A stretch of 62,561 nt of DNA. Origin: G020350405 sp964513655 (GTDB lineage: Bacteria; Planctomycetota; Phycisphaerae; Sedimentisphaerales; Anaerobacaceae). The stretch is from positions 1 through 62,561 of the forward strand of contig CAZENQ010000008.1 in NCBI GenBank assembly GCA_964513655.1. Reading direction: 5' to 3'. The notes beneath the pieces are model-generated. The model was not told where the DNA came from. It saw only the letters and a list, made by a program, of their open reading frames with translations, and searched no databases. The translations under genes were made by a program, and so were the position numbers. Below, in pieces: positions 17,072-26,013 of this stretch (its first letter is position 1; each line of letters starts with the position of its first letter).

Positions 17072-17392
17072 ATGGATAAGAAAGAGCAAATCGAAACCAA
17101 GCCGCTTGAGACGGTCGAACCGATAGGCAAGCGTGTGCTCATCCGGAAGGACGAGGACAAGAAAGAGACCAAGGGGGGTATCAAGCTGCCGGACAATATA
17201 GAGATTCCGACGATAACCGGGCGAATAGTTGCAATTTCCGCTGAGGTCGACAGCACACCCGAATTGCCACTGCAGCAATACGATAAGGTACTGTTCAATC
17301 CCAAAGGTGCCATACCGGTCGACTTCGAGGGCGACAACCGTCTGTTCGTCGTAGAGATCGAAAACATCGTCGCAGTGTTTAGAAAGTCATGA
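17072..17392 (+). CDS. GroES-like co-chaperonin
   Basis: The fold and spacing of GroES are visible: VEPIGKRVLIRKDE, a mobile-loop segment ETKGGIKLPDN, GRIVAISAEV, YDKVLFNPKG and a closing FVVEIENIVAVF. The N-terminus carries about 15 extra charged residues. At 106 residues it is slightly longer than GroES (about 97). No groEL adjoins, so this is an orphan paralogue. It may cap a chaperonin encoded elsewhere, or have taken another role. Confidence 0.8.
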   Translation: MDKKEQIETKPLETVEPIGKRVLIRKDEDKKETKGGIKLPDNIEIPTITGRIVAISAEVDSTPELPLQQYDKVLFNPKGAIPVDFEGDNRLFVVEIENIVAVFRKS

Positions 17393-17534
17393 GACGCCTG
17401 TGGTGGTGCAAATTTGACACGCTCAGCGTCCGGGAGGACGGCGCGAGGCAAAGAATTATCAAATCGGGGCTTGACTTTTTCAGGATTTCTGGTACACGTA
17501 CTTAAGCAGTCTGTAATTACAACCGGCAGGTAAA

Positions 17535-17993
17535 ATGGTTCAAGCTCAGAAAGATAAAACTGGTTCATCTAAAAGGGCTCTGAGACGTATAAATGCCCGA
17601 TTAAAGTATACAGACCTGTTGGGGTATACTTTGAGATTTGAGAATGGCAAGCTTCCAGGGCGCCAATTATTAAAAGCGGGCGAAATTACCACTAAAATCT
17701 ATGGTGCGAAGTATGTTGTTGACCAATACAGGATATGGGGATCGAATCCTACTAAATTCGGCTTTAGAGCGAATCCTACCATGTTCAAGCGATGGGTTGT
17801 TAAATTCTTTCATACATTGTACTTAAAAACCAACGAGCTTGATTTTGTCGAATATATGATAGGCACAGTATTAGACCATGTTCCATTGGTTCAGCAAGAT
17901 TTTTTTGACCAATTGGACCGGTTAAAAGAAGAGGGTAATCTGGACCAGGTGAGAAATTTGATGAGGGAATATAAGCGGATATACAGGTTTTAA
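17535..17993 (+). CDS. Hypothetical protein
   Basis: 152 basic residues with no signal peptide or membrane span and no family that I recognise. Segments such as LPGRQLLKAGEITTKIYGAKYVVDQYRIWG and a helical C-terminus (DQLDRLKEEGNLDQVRNLMREYKRIYRF) are visible. AGGT lies just before the ATG. A possible promoter (TTGACT near 17473 with TACACG at 16-base spacing) stands upstream. Its GC is lower than that of topA and the FAD gene around it. Confidence 0.55.
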   Translation: MVQAQKDKTGSSKRALRRINARLKYTDLLGYTLRFENGKLPGRQLLKAGEITTKIYGAKYVVDQYRIWGSNPTKFGFRANPTMFKRWVVKFFHTLYLKTNELDFVEYMIGTVLDHVPLVQQDFFDQLDRLKEEGNLDQVRNLMREYKRIYRF

Positions 17994-18154
17994 TTAGAAA
18001 AGCCGGAATCGGCAATTACAAAGCCTCTCACACCATATAACGCTACTCTGATAGAAAAGAGCGTGTGTTTAACCTTATTTTTGGTATTATAGCGGCAGAG
18101 TTTTGCGCGTAAGTATGGTTTTGTTATGACGGGTAAAGCAATCCGGAAGTAAGT

Positions 18155-21100
18155 ATGGGGAAAGAGAGCAGACGAAAGAAAGGCATATCGCGTCGTGATT
18201 TTCTTAGGGGGGTGGCAGGCGGGTCAGTGGCGACGCTCGTAATGGGGGATTTTGCAGGAGGTTTCGTTGAGCCTGGAGGAAAAACAAAGGAGGCGCAGAA
18301 GGTCCGGTTCAGCCGTTCGCATGTGCCGATTCTGCGAAAGGGCGATGTTGTAATAGTGGGAGGGTCGTTTGCAGGTGTTGCGGCGGCGGCGGAGTTTGCG
18401 CGGGCGGGCAGGAAGGTAGTTCTGGTTGAACCGCGAACGTATCTCGGCAGGGAAATGACAGCGACGCTTCGGCCGTGGATAAACTTAGGCGGGCTCGCAA
18501 GAAAAAAACCTCTGCCGGGGCCGATTGCAGCATGTTTGGATGCGATGGGCGCAGAGGCGGTTGGCGGCGAGACTGCGATGAAGCCGGATACGGTGAAGCG
18601 AGCACTGGAGGATGTGCTTTTGAACAACGGGGTGGAATTGATTTATGCCAGCCAGCCTGTAGGTGTTCTGGTGGAAGATGGAACTATTTTTGGGCTGGTG
18701 ATAGGAAATAAGTCGGGCAGGCAGGCTGTTGTCGGTAAGGCAGTTATCGATGCTACGGAGACGGCGGCAGTGGCGAGGGTCGCGGGCGCTGAATTCGAAC
18801 CGGCAAAGTCGGAGATGTTCAGCTTCAAGAGGACCCTTGAGTTTGACGGTGTTGCAGGCCTTGGCAAGAAGAACCTGTCGGTTCCGGAGAGTATTGGAAT
18901 AGCCGGGGATAAGGTCGAGTTCCATGATGGCTATCGGAGCAAGGGTCATATCTACGCGGAGTTTTCTATGGATTTGCATAGAGTTTTTGCACTGGGTGAG
19001 AAGCTGGATTTGACGAGTCTGATGGAGAGGGAGATAGAGGCGCGGCAGCGAAGCGCCCGTTTGGTTTCGTACCTGGTGAATAATGTAGCTGCGTTCAAAA
19101 ACGCACACTGGGCGGCGGGTTCGTACGAGCTATACGGGCGGCATACTACTCGGCTGGCGGGTTCTGTGCCAAAGTGGGCGTCAGACTACGATGCAGCAGG
19201 TGTCGAGGTTACCGACAAGGACCTGCGGGGGGTTAACTTGCCGATATCGAGGTTTGCGGGTCCGGTGCGAAACCTGTGGTGTCTGCAGGAAGCGGCCCGG
19301 CTGAAATCTTCTGAGATGATGCTTTTCGGCGAGCCGGTGTCGGCTGCACTTTTAGGTGAGGCCTTCGGTAAGAGGCTGGCCGGTCAATGGGGCCAGATAA
19401 CTTCGGGTGCGGCCGGGAAATCCGAACGAGGCTCCGCGGAATTAGCGTCTGACGGGAAAGTTAAAGAACAGGAGAGTCCGCAGCGCGGGCGTTCTTATGA
19501 GCAGCAGTTTGTCGGCTCTATGGAGGTCCCGGTGATTAGGACCTGTGATGTTCTCGTGGTGGGTGGAGGTACCAGCGGTGCGATTGGAGCTATAACAAGC
19601 GCCCGCGAAGGGATGCGTACAGTACTGTTGGAGCTAAATCCCGGGCTGGGCGGCACGGGTACACTTGGGGGCGTGGACAGCTACTGGTTCGGCCGGCGCA
19701 TCGGCTTTAACAGGCGTGTGAAGCAACTGGTGGATACCGAGCATAAAGCGGTAAACTACAAGGCGGACAAGGCCTGGCCCACCTGGAACATAGAGGCCAA
19801 GATGTACGCTCTGTTAAAGGAGGCCGGGCGGGCAGGGGTCGAGATATTCTTTAACGCCATCACCATAGGGACGGTAGTAGATGGGAACAGGGTGCGGGGC
19901 GTGGTCGCGGCAAGTAAGTTCGGCGTCTTCGCTATTCTGGCCAAGGTGGTTATTGACGCAACGGGTGACGGTGACGTGGCTGCGTTTGCCGGGGCAAAGT
20001 ATACATACGGCTCCGCGCGCGACCATGTTGTCATGTGGTATTCTCTGGCTCAGTTCGTCAAGCCCGGACGGACGCAGAACAACTTTACGAGTATGGTGGA
20101 TGTTTCGAATATAGAAGATTACACGCGGGCGGTTATTGTGGGTCGGCGGCGCGGCAGGAACCTGCACGACCACGGGATTTACATTGCGTCGAGAGAGACA
20201 CGGCACATACAGGGCGGTGTGGTGCTGACGCTGACTGATGAGCTTCGGCGGAGGCAGTGGCCGGACATGGTTAATATTCACTATAGCAACTGTGACCTTA
20301 AAGGCAAGACCGGGTCGGACTGGTTCCGGATGGGGCTAATACCGCCGAACATGGAGGTGGAGATTCCGTATCGAGCGCTATTGCCGGAGAGGCTGGAGGG
20401 TATTCTGGTGGCCGGCAAGGCGCTATCGGCCAAGCATGATGCCCTGCCGGCGATTCGGATGCAGGCCGATTTAGAGAATCTCGGCGGTGTGGTGGCACTG
20501 GCGGCGGCACAAGCGGTAAGAGAGAAGGTTGCTCCGCGGCGAATCAAACTGGCCAAGTTGCAGAACAGACTGGTCAAGATGGGGGTTTTACCAAGAGAGG
20601 TGCTGGAGCGTAAGGTAGAAGGGAAAAAGTACAGTGATGCGGAACTGAAAGCGCTTGTGGAATCTATTAAAGCCGACAAGCCGCTTTATGCTTACTCGGT
20701 TATGGAGATGGGCGAAGTATACCGGGAGAAGATACCTATTGCCGAGGTTTGTGGAGGGAATTGTGACAGGGCAGTGCCTATATTGGCAGAGGCGCTGTCG
20801 GGCGCGGATGAAAAGCTCCGTGTTCGTCTGGCTCAGGCACTTGCCATGTGCGGGTCTGCGGCCGGCGCGGCCGCGCTGGCAGCTGAGATTGACAGGCATT
20901 TATCGGGAGGGAGTTTGCCGGCGCGGACTTCGAAGGTGCTCTATACACAACTTCCGCCGGACCAAGGCGCCATGCCTGACGTTGTTTACCTGATATACTC
21001 GCTGGGAATGACCCGAGACAGAAGGACACTTGCTGTCTTGGCTAAGGTGGCAGAACTCTTGTCACCTACGGAGGAGGATTTCAGGGACCGTTATAAGGGG

Positions 21101-21493
21101 ACGTTCTATTATGTCGACAGCGTCTGTTACGGTGCGGAATTACTGGGTGATAGAGAGGCGGTTGCCGCTTTGAACAAGATTCATGCTCATGGCTGCTTGC
21201 GCAATCTGGTTGTAAGGGACGGATTCGAGGCGGACTTTATCCATGAGCGGCGAGCAATGTTAGAGCTGGCAATTGGCAGGGCATTGGCGAGGTGCGGCAG
21301 CAGCGACGGTTTTGCGGTACTGATATCTTATCTTGATGACAATCGGGCTCTGCTTGCGGAGGATGCCCATAGCGCGCTGGTCGCGATAAGCGGTCGGGAC
21401 TATGGCAAGGACGCTCAGCCGTGGAGCAGCTGGCTGGCAGAGGCCAGGGATTCGCTTAGACCTTACCCCTTGCGTGAAAGATTAGATGGGTGA
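18155..21493 (+). CDS. Tat-exported double FAD-dependent oxidoreductase with HEAT-like tail
   Basis: The 1112-residue protein begins with a twin-arginine signal (SRRDFLRGVAGGS), so it is folded with its cofactor before export. Two FAD-binding modules follow, each with a Rossmann GxGxxG-type start: VIVGGSFAGVAAA near residue 66 and VLVVGGGTSGAIGA near 466, the second with GDGDVAAFAGA further on. Residues about 860-1110 are Ala/Leu-rich helical repeats resembling HEAT repeats (LAEALSGADEKLRVRLAQAL). The family is common in planctomycetes; substrate unknown. It ends at a strong bidirectional terminator. The internal duplication of FAD modules is the odd point. Confidence 0.85.
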   Translation: MGKESRRKKGISRRDFLRGVAGGSVATLVMGDFAGGFVEPGGKTKEAQKVRFSRSHVPILRKGDVVIVGGSFAGVAAAAEFARAGRKVVLVEPRTYLGREMTATLRPWINLGGLARKKPLPGPIAACLDAMGAEAVGGETAMKPDTVKRALEDVLLNNGVELIYASQPVGVLVEDGTIFGLVIGNKSGRQAVVGKAVIDATETAAVARVAGAEFEPAKSEMFSFKRTLEFDGVAGLGKKNLSVPESIGIAGDKVEFHDGYRSKGHIYAEFSMDLHRVFALGEKLDLTSLMEREIEARQRSARLVSYLVNNVAAFKNAHWAAGSYELYGRHTTRLAGSVPKWASDYDAAGVEVTDKDLRGVNLPISRFAGPVRNLWCLQEAARLKSSEMMLFGEPVSAALLGEAFGKRLAGQWGQITSGAAGKSERGSAELASDGKVKEQESPQRGRSYEQQFVGSMEVPVIRTCDVLVVGGGTSGAIGAITSAREGMRTVLLELNPGLGGTGTLGGVDSYWFGRRIGFNRRVKQLVDTEHKAVNYKADKAWPTWNIEAKMYALLKEAGRAGVEIFFNAITIGTVVDGNRVRGVVAASKFGVFAILAKVVIDATGDGDVAAFAGAKYTYGSARDHVVMWYSLAQFVKPGRTQNNFTSMVDVSNIEDYTRAVIVGRRRGRNLHDHGIYIASRETRHIQGGVVLTLTDELRRRQWPDMVNIHYSNCDLKGKTGSDWFRMGLIPPNMEVEIPYRALLPERLEGILVAGKALSAKHDALPAIRMQADLENLGGVVALAAAQAVREKVAPRRIKLAKLQNRLVKMGVLPREVLERKVEGKKYSDAELKALVESIKADKPLYAYSVMEMGEVYREKIPIAEVCGGNCDRAVPILAEALSGADEKLRVRLAQALAMCGSAAGAAALAAEIDRHLSGGSLPARTSKVLYTQLPPDQGAMPDVVYLIYSLGMTRDRRTLAVLAKVAELLSPTEEDFRDRYKGTFYYVDSVCYGAELLGDREAVAALNKIHAHGCLRNLVVRDGFEADFIHERRAMLELAIGRALARCGSSDGFAVLISYLDDNRALLAEDAHSALVAISGRDYGKDAQPWSSWLAEARDSLRPYPLRERLDG

Positions 21494-21506
21494 AGCCGTT
21501 AAAAAA

Positions 21507-21540
21507 GCCAGAAGGTGAATTTGCCTTCTGGCCTTTCTTT
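21507..21540. terminator. Bidirectional intrinsic terminator
   Basis: GCCAGAAGG at 21507-21515 pairs perfectly with CCTTCTGGC at 21524-21532, with a loop of 8. CTTTCTTT follows on the plus strand, and AAAAAA precedes the stem, giving a T run on the minus strand. It sits between the convergent FAD gene and PEP-CTERM cluster and can serve both. Confidence 0.85.
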
Positions 21541-21581
21541 AGCATTGCCAAGGCAGACGCTAAAGAGAGGGGGGCACAATT

Positions 21582-22232
21582 TCAATGATTGCATCTTTTC
21601 TGCCCCGCTCGGCGTTTCCTGAGCAATACCAAGCTGCCCAAGCCGAGCAGCAAGACTGTTGCGGGCTCCGGTATCTCCGGAGACGGAAAATCATCTCCTC
21701 CTTCGGGAACGGGAAAGTCCTCTCCTATATCCTCCTCATCTTCATCATCATCAGGAGGTGGCTCGCTCGGCCATCTCCATTTGCTTGGTCTTTTGCCGCC
21801 CGGTGCGCCGAATCCACCCTGCGCAGCTCCTGCAGCAGTGCGTACCAAACCACCGCCGGGCCTAATGTGTGAGGGTCCTTCCACAAACAACAACTCGAAT
21901 TCCGCCCGCTCAAAAACGGCGATTACAATTTTCGGGGCATCGAGATATACGGTGGTTCTGCTTGCCGTCGGCTCGCCCACATCACCCATCCAGTAAACGA
22001 ATTGATAGCCGGGCCTTGGAATTGCTGTCAAGGTAATCTCACTGCCGAGCTCGAGCTGATGAACTCCCACGGCAGGAGTGATTGTACCGCCGTCAGCCGG
22101 TGATTGTTGAAGCAAAAGCGCAGGGTCGTTTATCTGGCCATAAGCGGGTCGGAGCGAGGCACACAAAACAAGTGCCGCCAATATTATTGCCAGCTTCCCT
22201 CCGACCAAAATTGAACTATTGTGCTTCAACAT
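21582..22232 (-). CDS. PEP-CTERM protein with a B-repeat-like domain and acidic linker
   Basis: From ATG 22232 (a run of G immediately upstream) the signal peptide reads to about CASLRPAYG. Residues about 40-110 resemble the divergent InlB/listerial B-repeat fold (GSEITLTAIPRPGYQFVYWMGDV). A Gly- and Pro-rich region follows, with an Asp/Glu run (PPPDDDEDEEDIGED), then IPEPATVLLLGLGSLVLLRKRR. It is likely an exported, exosortase-processed surface protein. It is the last gene of the leftward cluster, 47 bases after the previous stop. The frame can be extended to 22277 but without better start signals. Confidence 0.8.
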   Translation of the reverse strand: MLKHNSSILVGGKLAIILAALVLCASLRPAYGQINDPALLLQQSPADGGTITPAVGVHQLELGSEITLTAIPRPGYQFVYWMGDVGEPTASRTTVYLDAPKIVIAVFERAEFELLFVEGPSHIRPGGGLVRTAAGAAQGGFGAPGGKRPSKWRWPSEPPPDDDEDEEDIGEDFPVPEGGDDFPSPEIPEPATVLLLGLGSLVLLRKRRAGQKRCNH

Positions 22233-22279
22233 CCCCCATTCCCATCGTAAAGTGCAATAATGCAAACAAATCTGCACTA

Positions 22280-22903
22280 CTAAGCAGATCTTCTTCTTTT
22301 TATAAAAGCGAGCAGCCCGCCGATACCAAGCAGCGTTACCGTAGCCGGCTCAGGAGTCTGAGGTTCATCCCCCCAAACGGGAAGCCCTCCGGCGGGTTCT
22401 ATCTCATAGTCACCCCTGACCCAGTCGTTGTCGCTTGTCAAAACCAGAAGCCAAGAATGGTCACCGACGAGTAAAAGGGCGTCGCCATTTTCGGCTTTAA
22501 ACTCCCAAACCGCCTCTGGATACTGGTCGCTGGGCGCTATCCCGTCACTACCATCATCGCGAGAGTCGATGCCGTCTATGGGGGCTCCGCCTATGCCTAA
22601 TAAGGAAAAACGGGCGACGGAATCCACACTCATTGGATAATCATTAAATATCTGGTAGGCGTAAATGTATCGGCCTGAGCCGGGTGCTTCGTACCCATCG
22701 GCACCGATGAATTCGTCCTTGTAAGTCTCGGTATCATAGACGGCATAATCTATACGGCCCCGGAGAAAGTCGTTGCTATAGAATGTCTCGCCCTGATAAT
22801 GTGAGCTCTCAGGCAAATAAAGCGTGGCAGACGCAGTTTGTGCGAGTAATGTTGCAACAGCCAATAGACTAAGAAGTCCCGTTTTTCCTATCATCACTCT
22901 CAT
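22280..22903 (-). CDS. PEP-CTERM protein
   Basis: Signal peptide (to about QTASA), a beta-rich body without known domains, and a TPEPATVTLLGIGGLLAFIKRRRSA tail split as usual into PEP motif, membrane span and Arg cluster. AAAGG stands 7 bases before the ATG. The YIYAYQIFND segment resembles YVYAYQIANV in the gene at 24567, so the two are distant paralogues. It follows the GNAT gene on the same strand by 61 bases. It lacks the two-hairpin leader seen on three relatives. Confidence 0.82.
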   Translation of the reverse strand: MRVMIGKTGLLSLLAVATLLAQTASATLYLPESSHYQGETFYSNDFLRGRIDYAVYDTETYKDEFIGADGYEAPGSGRYIYAYQIFNDYPMSVDSVARFSLLGIGGAPIDGIDSRDDGSDGIAPSDQYPEAVWEFKAENGDALLLVGDHSWLLVLTSDNDWVRGDYEIEPAGGLPVWGDEPQTPEPATVTLLGIGGLLAFIKRRRSA

Positions 22904-22964
22904 CTTTTGCCTTTCTTATTCAACTAAAACTTGCTTTGTAGTATTCGTTTTGTCACCAAGCCGG

Positions 22965-23741
22965 TCAAGCAGACCGTCTCTTCCGGACAGACCGCCTCTT
23001 GCGGGTAAGAGTTATCAAGCTGCCCGCACCGAGGACAGTACTGGTGACGGGCTCCGGCGTTGGTGCAGGTACGTGTTTTTCCTGTACAAAGTCCGGCACC
23101 CGAGAAGGCCTTGAAGGTTCATCAGCGGTGAGGTTTTCCCTGAGTGCCTTGCTGGTTTGCGCTTCGTAGATATTACTGGTAATCCCATGATTATCGATTT
23201 GCCCGACCACCTTAAAACCGCATTTTAAGTAGAGTTTATTCGCGGCTTCATTGCCCGCCGCAACAAGGACCTTGACTCTATCGAGTCCCATTTTTTGACA
23301 GTATTCAAAACCTTTTTTAACTAACTGTGTCGCGAGTCCCCGGCGGCATGTTTGAGGATTGATGGCAATTGAAAGCAACTCCGCCGAGGGTACGTCCATC
23401 TGCTTTTTTATTCTGCTGGGATAAAACAGTGTCTCGAAGACCTTTTTTATTTTATCAAGTGAGAACATCTTACCGGCCAGCAGCAGGACAAACCGCCAGC
23501 CTTTCTTGGCTATGATTGACTTGTAGAGTTTATTGAGATTGGTGGTAAACGTTACAAACCCGAGTACCCTGTCGTTATCCTCTACGGCATAACCGAAGCT
23601 CGAGGTGCTTTTGGCGATTGCCTCGTACAAGGCCGTAACAAAATCAACGCCCAGTGAGCTGATAAATCCTGTATTAATACCTTGAATATGGAGGTTCGCA
23701 ATGTCGTGTGCGTGTTTAATTGTCAGAGGTATCGTTCTCAT
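22965..23741 (-). CDS. GNAT acetyltransferase carrying a PEP-CTERM-like tail
   Basis: Residues 1-195 form a GNAT domain: an acetyl-CoA-binding loop with NPQTCRRGLATQLV, then NEAANKLYLKCGF near 180. There is no signal peptide. The last 50 residues turn into a Pro-rich linker and TPEPVTSTVLGAGSLITLTRKRRSVRKRRS, which is a PEP-CTERM tail in form. The start overlaps the stop of the PEP-CTERM gene upstream by 4 bases. A cytoplasmic enzyme with a sorting tail makes no obvious sense, so this may be a recombination product with the end of a neighbouring PEP-CTERM gene, or a membrane-tethered acetyltransferase. Confidence 0.8.
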   Translation of the reverse strand: MRTIPLTIKHAHDIANLHIQGINTGFISSLGVDFVTALYEAIAKSTSSFGYAVEDNDRVLGFVTFTTNLNKLYKSIIAKKGWRFVLLLAGKMFSLDKIKKVFETLFYPSRIKKQMDVPSAELLSIAINPQTCRRGLATQLVKKGFEYCQKMGLDRVKVLVAAGNEAANKLYLKCGFKVVGQIDNHGITSNIYEAQTSKALRENLTADEPSRPSRVPDFVQEKHVPAPTPEPVTSTVLGAGSLITLTRKRRSVRKRRSA

Positions 23742-24373
23742 AGAGACTCCTTCCGTGACTTGGGCCTTTTACGAGTTAAAACCGCAAACGCTCCGGCACC
23801 GAGCAGCATTAGTGTGGCCGGCTCGGGGACAACAGATGCCACAATGTTATCGATGCAGAGCTCCTGGCCGCCGATCTTGAACGAATTGACAGTACCGACG
23901 ACACCGATAACGAACAGCGCGCCGGTGTCGCCAAGAGTTGTGAAGACAGAGACTCCGCCAAGACTGGTCGGGAGGTTCGAAAAGAGGTCGACATTCGCTA
24001 AGCTGCCGTTGATTTCGAGGTTGATGTTGCCGCCGGGACCGCCACGATCGGCGTACATCAGTGACACGCCGTCGCAGGGTGAGCCGAAATCGAAGCTGAG
24101 GTTGATGTTGTTGGCGAAGACCTCGTAGCCTGCGCCGCCAGCGTAAGCACTGTTCTGAACCGCTGCAGAGCCGCCGGCGTACCAGGTACCGCCGGACCAC
24201 TGGAACTGCTCGGCGGTAACGACGACGCCTGATGTGGTGAAGCTGTCGCCGACATTGTAGGTGGCGCCGAGCACCATATCCTCAAAGTCGACAACGACCG
24301 CCTCGGCGTTTTGCGCAAGCAGTATCGCAACAAGCAGCAGAACCAAAAACCTAAATTTTCCCATCGATATCAT
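23738..24373 (-). CDS. PEP-CTERM protein
   Basis: The start at ATG 24373 follows GGGACGAAG; the longer frame from a GTG at 24397 would lie inside the leader hairpin and is rejected. Signal peptide to about QNAEA, then a beta-sandwich-like body with VVDFEDMVLGATYNVGDSF, GVSLMYADRGGPGGNINLEING and SFKIGGQELCIDNI, of the type seen in PEP-CTERM anchored sandwich proteins. The tail is VPEPATLMLLGAGAFAVLTRKRPKSR. It has the conserved two-hairpin leader and is translationally linked to the GNAT gene. Confidence 0.83.
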   Translation of the reverse strand: MISMGKFRFLVLLLVAILLAQNAEAVVVDFEDMVLGATYNVGDSFTTSGVVVTAEQFQWSGGTWYAGGSAAVQNSAYAGGAGYEVFANNINLSFDFGSPCDGVSLMYADRGGPGGNINLEINGSLANVDLFSNLPTSLGGVSVFTTLGDTGALFVIGVVGTVNSFKIGGQELCIDNIVASVVPEPATLMLLGAGAFAVLTRKRPKSRKESL

Positions 24374-24393
24374 TCTTCGTCCCGTTATTTTTA

Positions 24394-24471
24394 TCACGGC
24401 CGGGCCGTGGATACTTTCCTGCTGGGTTCGTAATAACGAGCTTCAAACCCAGCGAGGAGGAGAGAAGATAG
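24394..24471 (-). promoter_or_regulatory. Conserved two-hairpin 5' leader, copy A
   Basis: In transcript direction a pyrimidine-rich run is followed by GCTGGGTT (24453-24446) pairing with AACCCAGC (24428-24421). Then comes a spacer with GTATCC and a second hairpin, CACGGC/GCCGTG (24409-24395), ending 21 bases before the ATG. Copies B and C have the same order. A dispersed repeat is the alternative to a regulatory RNA. Confidence 0.6.
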
Positions 24472-24566
24472 TTGTTAGCAAACAGATAAAAATCAGTCCT
24501 TGTTGTTCACAACTCGAAGATTAACTTTTCAAAAACAGCTTCAACTTTATTTGTTCTGCGTCGCTT

Positions 24567-25172
24567 TTACGCGTGCAGTCTTTTTCGCCTCAAAGCCACC
24601 AAGGCACCGGTTCCAAGCAGAAAAATCGTTGCCGGCTCGGGTACGGGCGAGAGCACATCTGACGTTGCGTAATAGGAGGCGCCGCCGGACATGCAGTGCA
24701 ATGCGCTGGTGCTGTAACCGGATGCATAGTCACTGACGAACCACAATCTCGCGGAGCTCTCGCCAGTGCCAATCGTATCAGTGAAAAGGGCGTCCACGCT
24801 CTGGACGGGATTACCGACCGCTGCCCAAAACGCAGGATTGACGGTGCCCGTAAGTTCCTCGAAATCGGCGTCGTATGCACTGGCGCCGTCGGATATCACT
24901 ACCGAAACCGAGAAAGAGCTGAGGCCCAGGCCGCAATCCACATTCGCTATCTGGTAGGCATATACATACTTGTCCTGATACGGGCCCGAGGCATATCCGT
25001 AGTAGACATCGCTGCTGACCGTGGTGGAACCGCTGCCGATGGTGAATACTGCCGTATCGCTGTCGTGGGAACTCCAGCCAACAGGTACCGGTGTCGCCCC
25101 CGCATTATGTGCAAAAAGTGCGACTGCAAAGAGCAGACAAAGCACCCTGAATTTTGTTGCCAATCCGGTCAT
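24567..25172 (-). CDS. PEP-CTERM protein
   Basis: Signal peptide to about HNAGA, a Ser/Gly/Tyr-rich beta body, and the tail VPEPATIFLLGTGALVALRRKRLHA. The last residues RRKRLHA and the sequence after the stop match the gene at 25364, so the two units arose by tandem duplication with strongly diverged centres. It carries leader copy B 34 bases upstream. Function unknown; exported and probably exosortase-processed. Confidence 0.82.
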   Translation of the reverse strand: MTGLATKFRVLCLLFAVALFAHNAGATPVPVGWSSHDSDTAVFTIGSGSTTVSSDVYYGYASGPYQDKYVYAYQIANVDCGLGLSSFSVSVVISDGASAYDADFEELTGTVNPAFWAAVGNPVQSVDALFTDTIGTGESSARLWFVSDYASGYSTSALHCMSGGASYYATSDVLSPVPEPATIFLLGTGALVALRRKRLHA

Positions 25173-25204
25173 TTCACTTTGCTTATTTAATTTTCTATAT
25201 ATTC

Positions 25205-25276
25205 ATCACGGCCAAGCCGTGGTTACTTTCTTGCTGGGTTCGTTTCAAACCCAGCGAGAAGGAGAAGAGAAGATAG
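25205..25276 (-). promoter_or_regulatory. Conserved two-hairpin 5' leader, copy B
   Basis: GCTGGGTT/AACCCAGC (25255-25248 with 25240-25233) with only a 7-base loop, then GTAACC, then CACGGC/GCCGTG (25221-25207). Its neighbouring bases are shared with copies A and C, while loop sizes differ (17, 7 and 19 bases). Intact stems with variable loops suggest selection on structure. Confidence 0.6.
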
Positions 25277-25363
25277 CTATCAGTCCTAAGTCATTTTTGA
25301 ATCAGTTTTTGCCCTACCTGATTAACACTCAAAATCTTCAATTTTTATTTGCTCTGCATCGCC

Positions 25364-25996
25364 TTACGCGTGCAGTCTTTTTCGCCTAAAAACCACCAAC
25401 GCACCAAGTCCGAGCAGGGCAACCGTTGCGGGCTCGGGTAAACATCGGGTGTCGATTGCAAGATGGTCGACGATGATGTCGCCTTTGATGGTGAACCACT
25501 CCTCGGGCGGGTTGGGGTACAGGTTTATCCGGAACACCGAAAGGGTCCAGCCTGCTTCGGTTGTATCGTTGCGAGACATATCCATCTGCGAGAAGGGCAG
25601 GACAGCGACCCACGGCTGGTCCGGCATAGTGCGACTCGGGTCCAGGTCTTCCGTCTTCCATATTACCTGAAGCAAGATTTCTTTTTTATCGTTCGGTTGC
25701 GGACGGTTGGGAATGTATACGTCAATCTGACCCGAAAGCGGCCAGGCTCCCGTGTCGGAACGCCAGTCCGCTCCGGGCATTGGCCTTACGCTCAGCTCCG
25801 GCGGACCGTAATCATTGTCGAAGGGGTCGTCAGGGAGCGGCTCGAGCGAGTCGTTCGAGAAGCTCCATTGCTGGAAGGTGCTTCCATCGTCTCCGCGCCA
25901 TTCAGGAACCTCGAGTTCCAGCGCCGCGAAAGACGTCGAGCCTGCCGCCAGTATGACCGCCAGGCACAAAGTCAATAATTTTAATTTTTTTGTCAT
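25364..25996 (-). CDS. PEP-CTERM protein
   Basis: Signal peptide to about GSTSFA, then a body containing DIVVDHLAIDTRCLPEPATVALLGLGALVVFRRKRLHA in two parts: an extracellular segment with several Trp and Pro residues and the PEP-CTERM tail. AAGAAGA precedes the ATG at 25996. It is the first gene of the leftward cluster and carries leader copy C. No catalytic motif is seen. Confidence 0.82.
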   Translation of the reverse strand: MTKKLKLLTLCLAVILAAGSTSFAALELEVPEWRGDDGSTFQQWSFSNDSLEPLPDDPFDNDYGPPELSVRPMPGADWRSDTGAWPLSGQIDVYIPNRPQPNDKKEILLQVIWKTEDLDPSRTMPDQPWVAVLPFSQMDMSRNDTTEAGWTLSVFRINLYPNPPEEWFTIKGDIIVDHLAIDTRCLPEPATVALLGLGALVVFRRKRLHA

Positions 25997-26013
25997 TTTT
26001 CTTCTTATTCTTA

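Noticed and set aside
17735..17765. tRNA-like T-loop (GATCGAATCC)
   Set aside because: It lies inside the coding region at 17535, and no acceptor stem or anticodon arm can be drawn.
21582..25996. An exosortase gene within the PEP-CTERM cluster
   Set aside because: No multi-span protein with the exosortase Cys-Arg-His set is present; it must lie outside the window.
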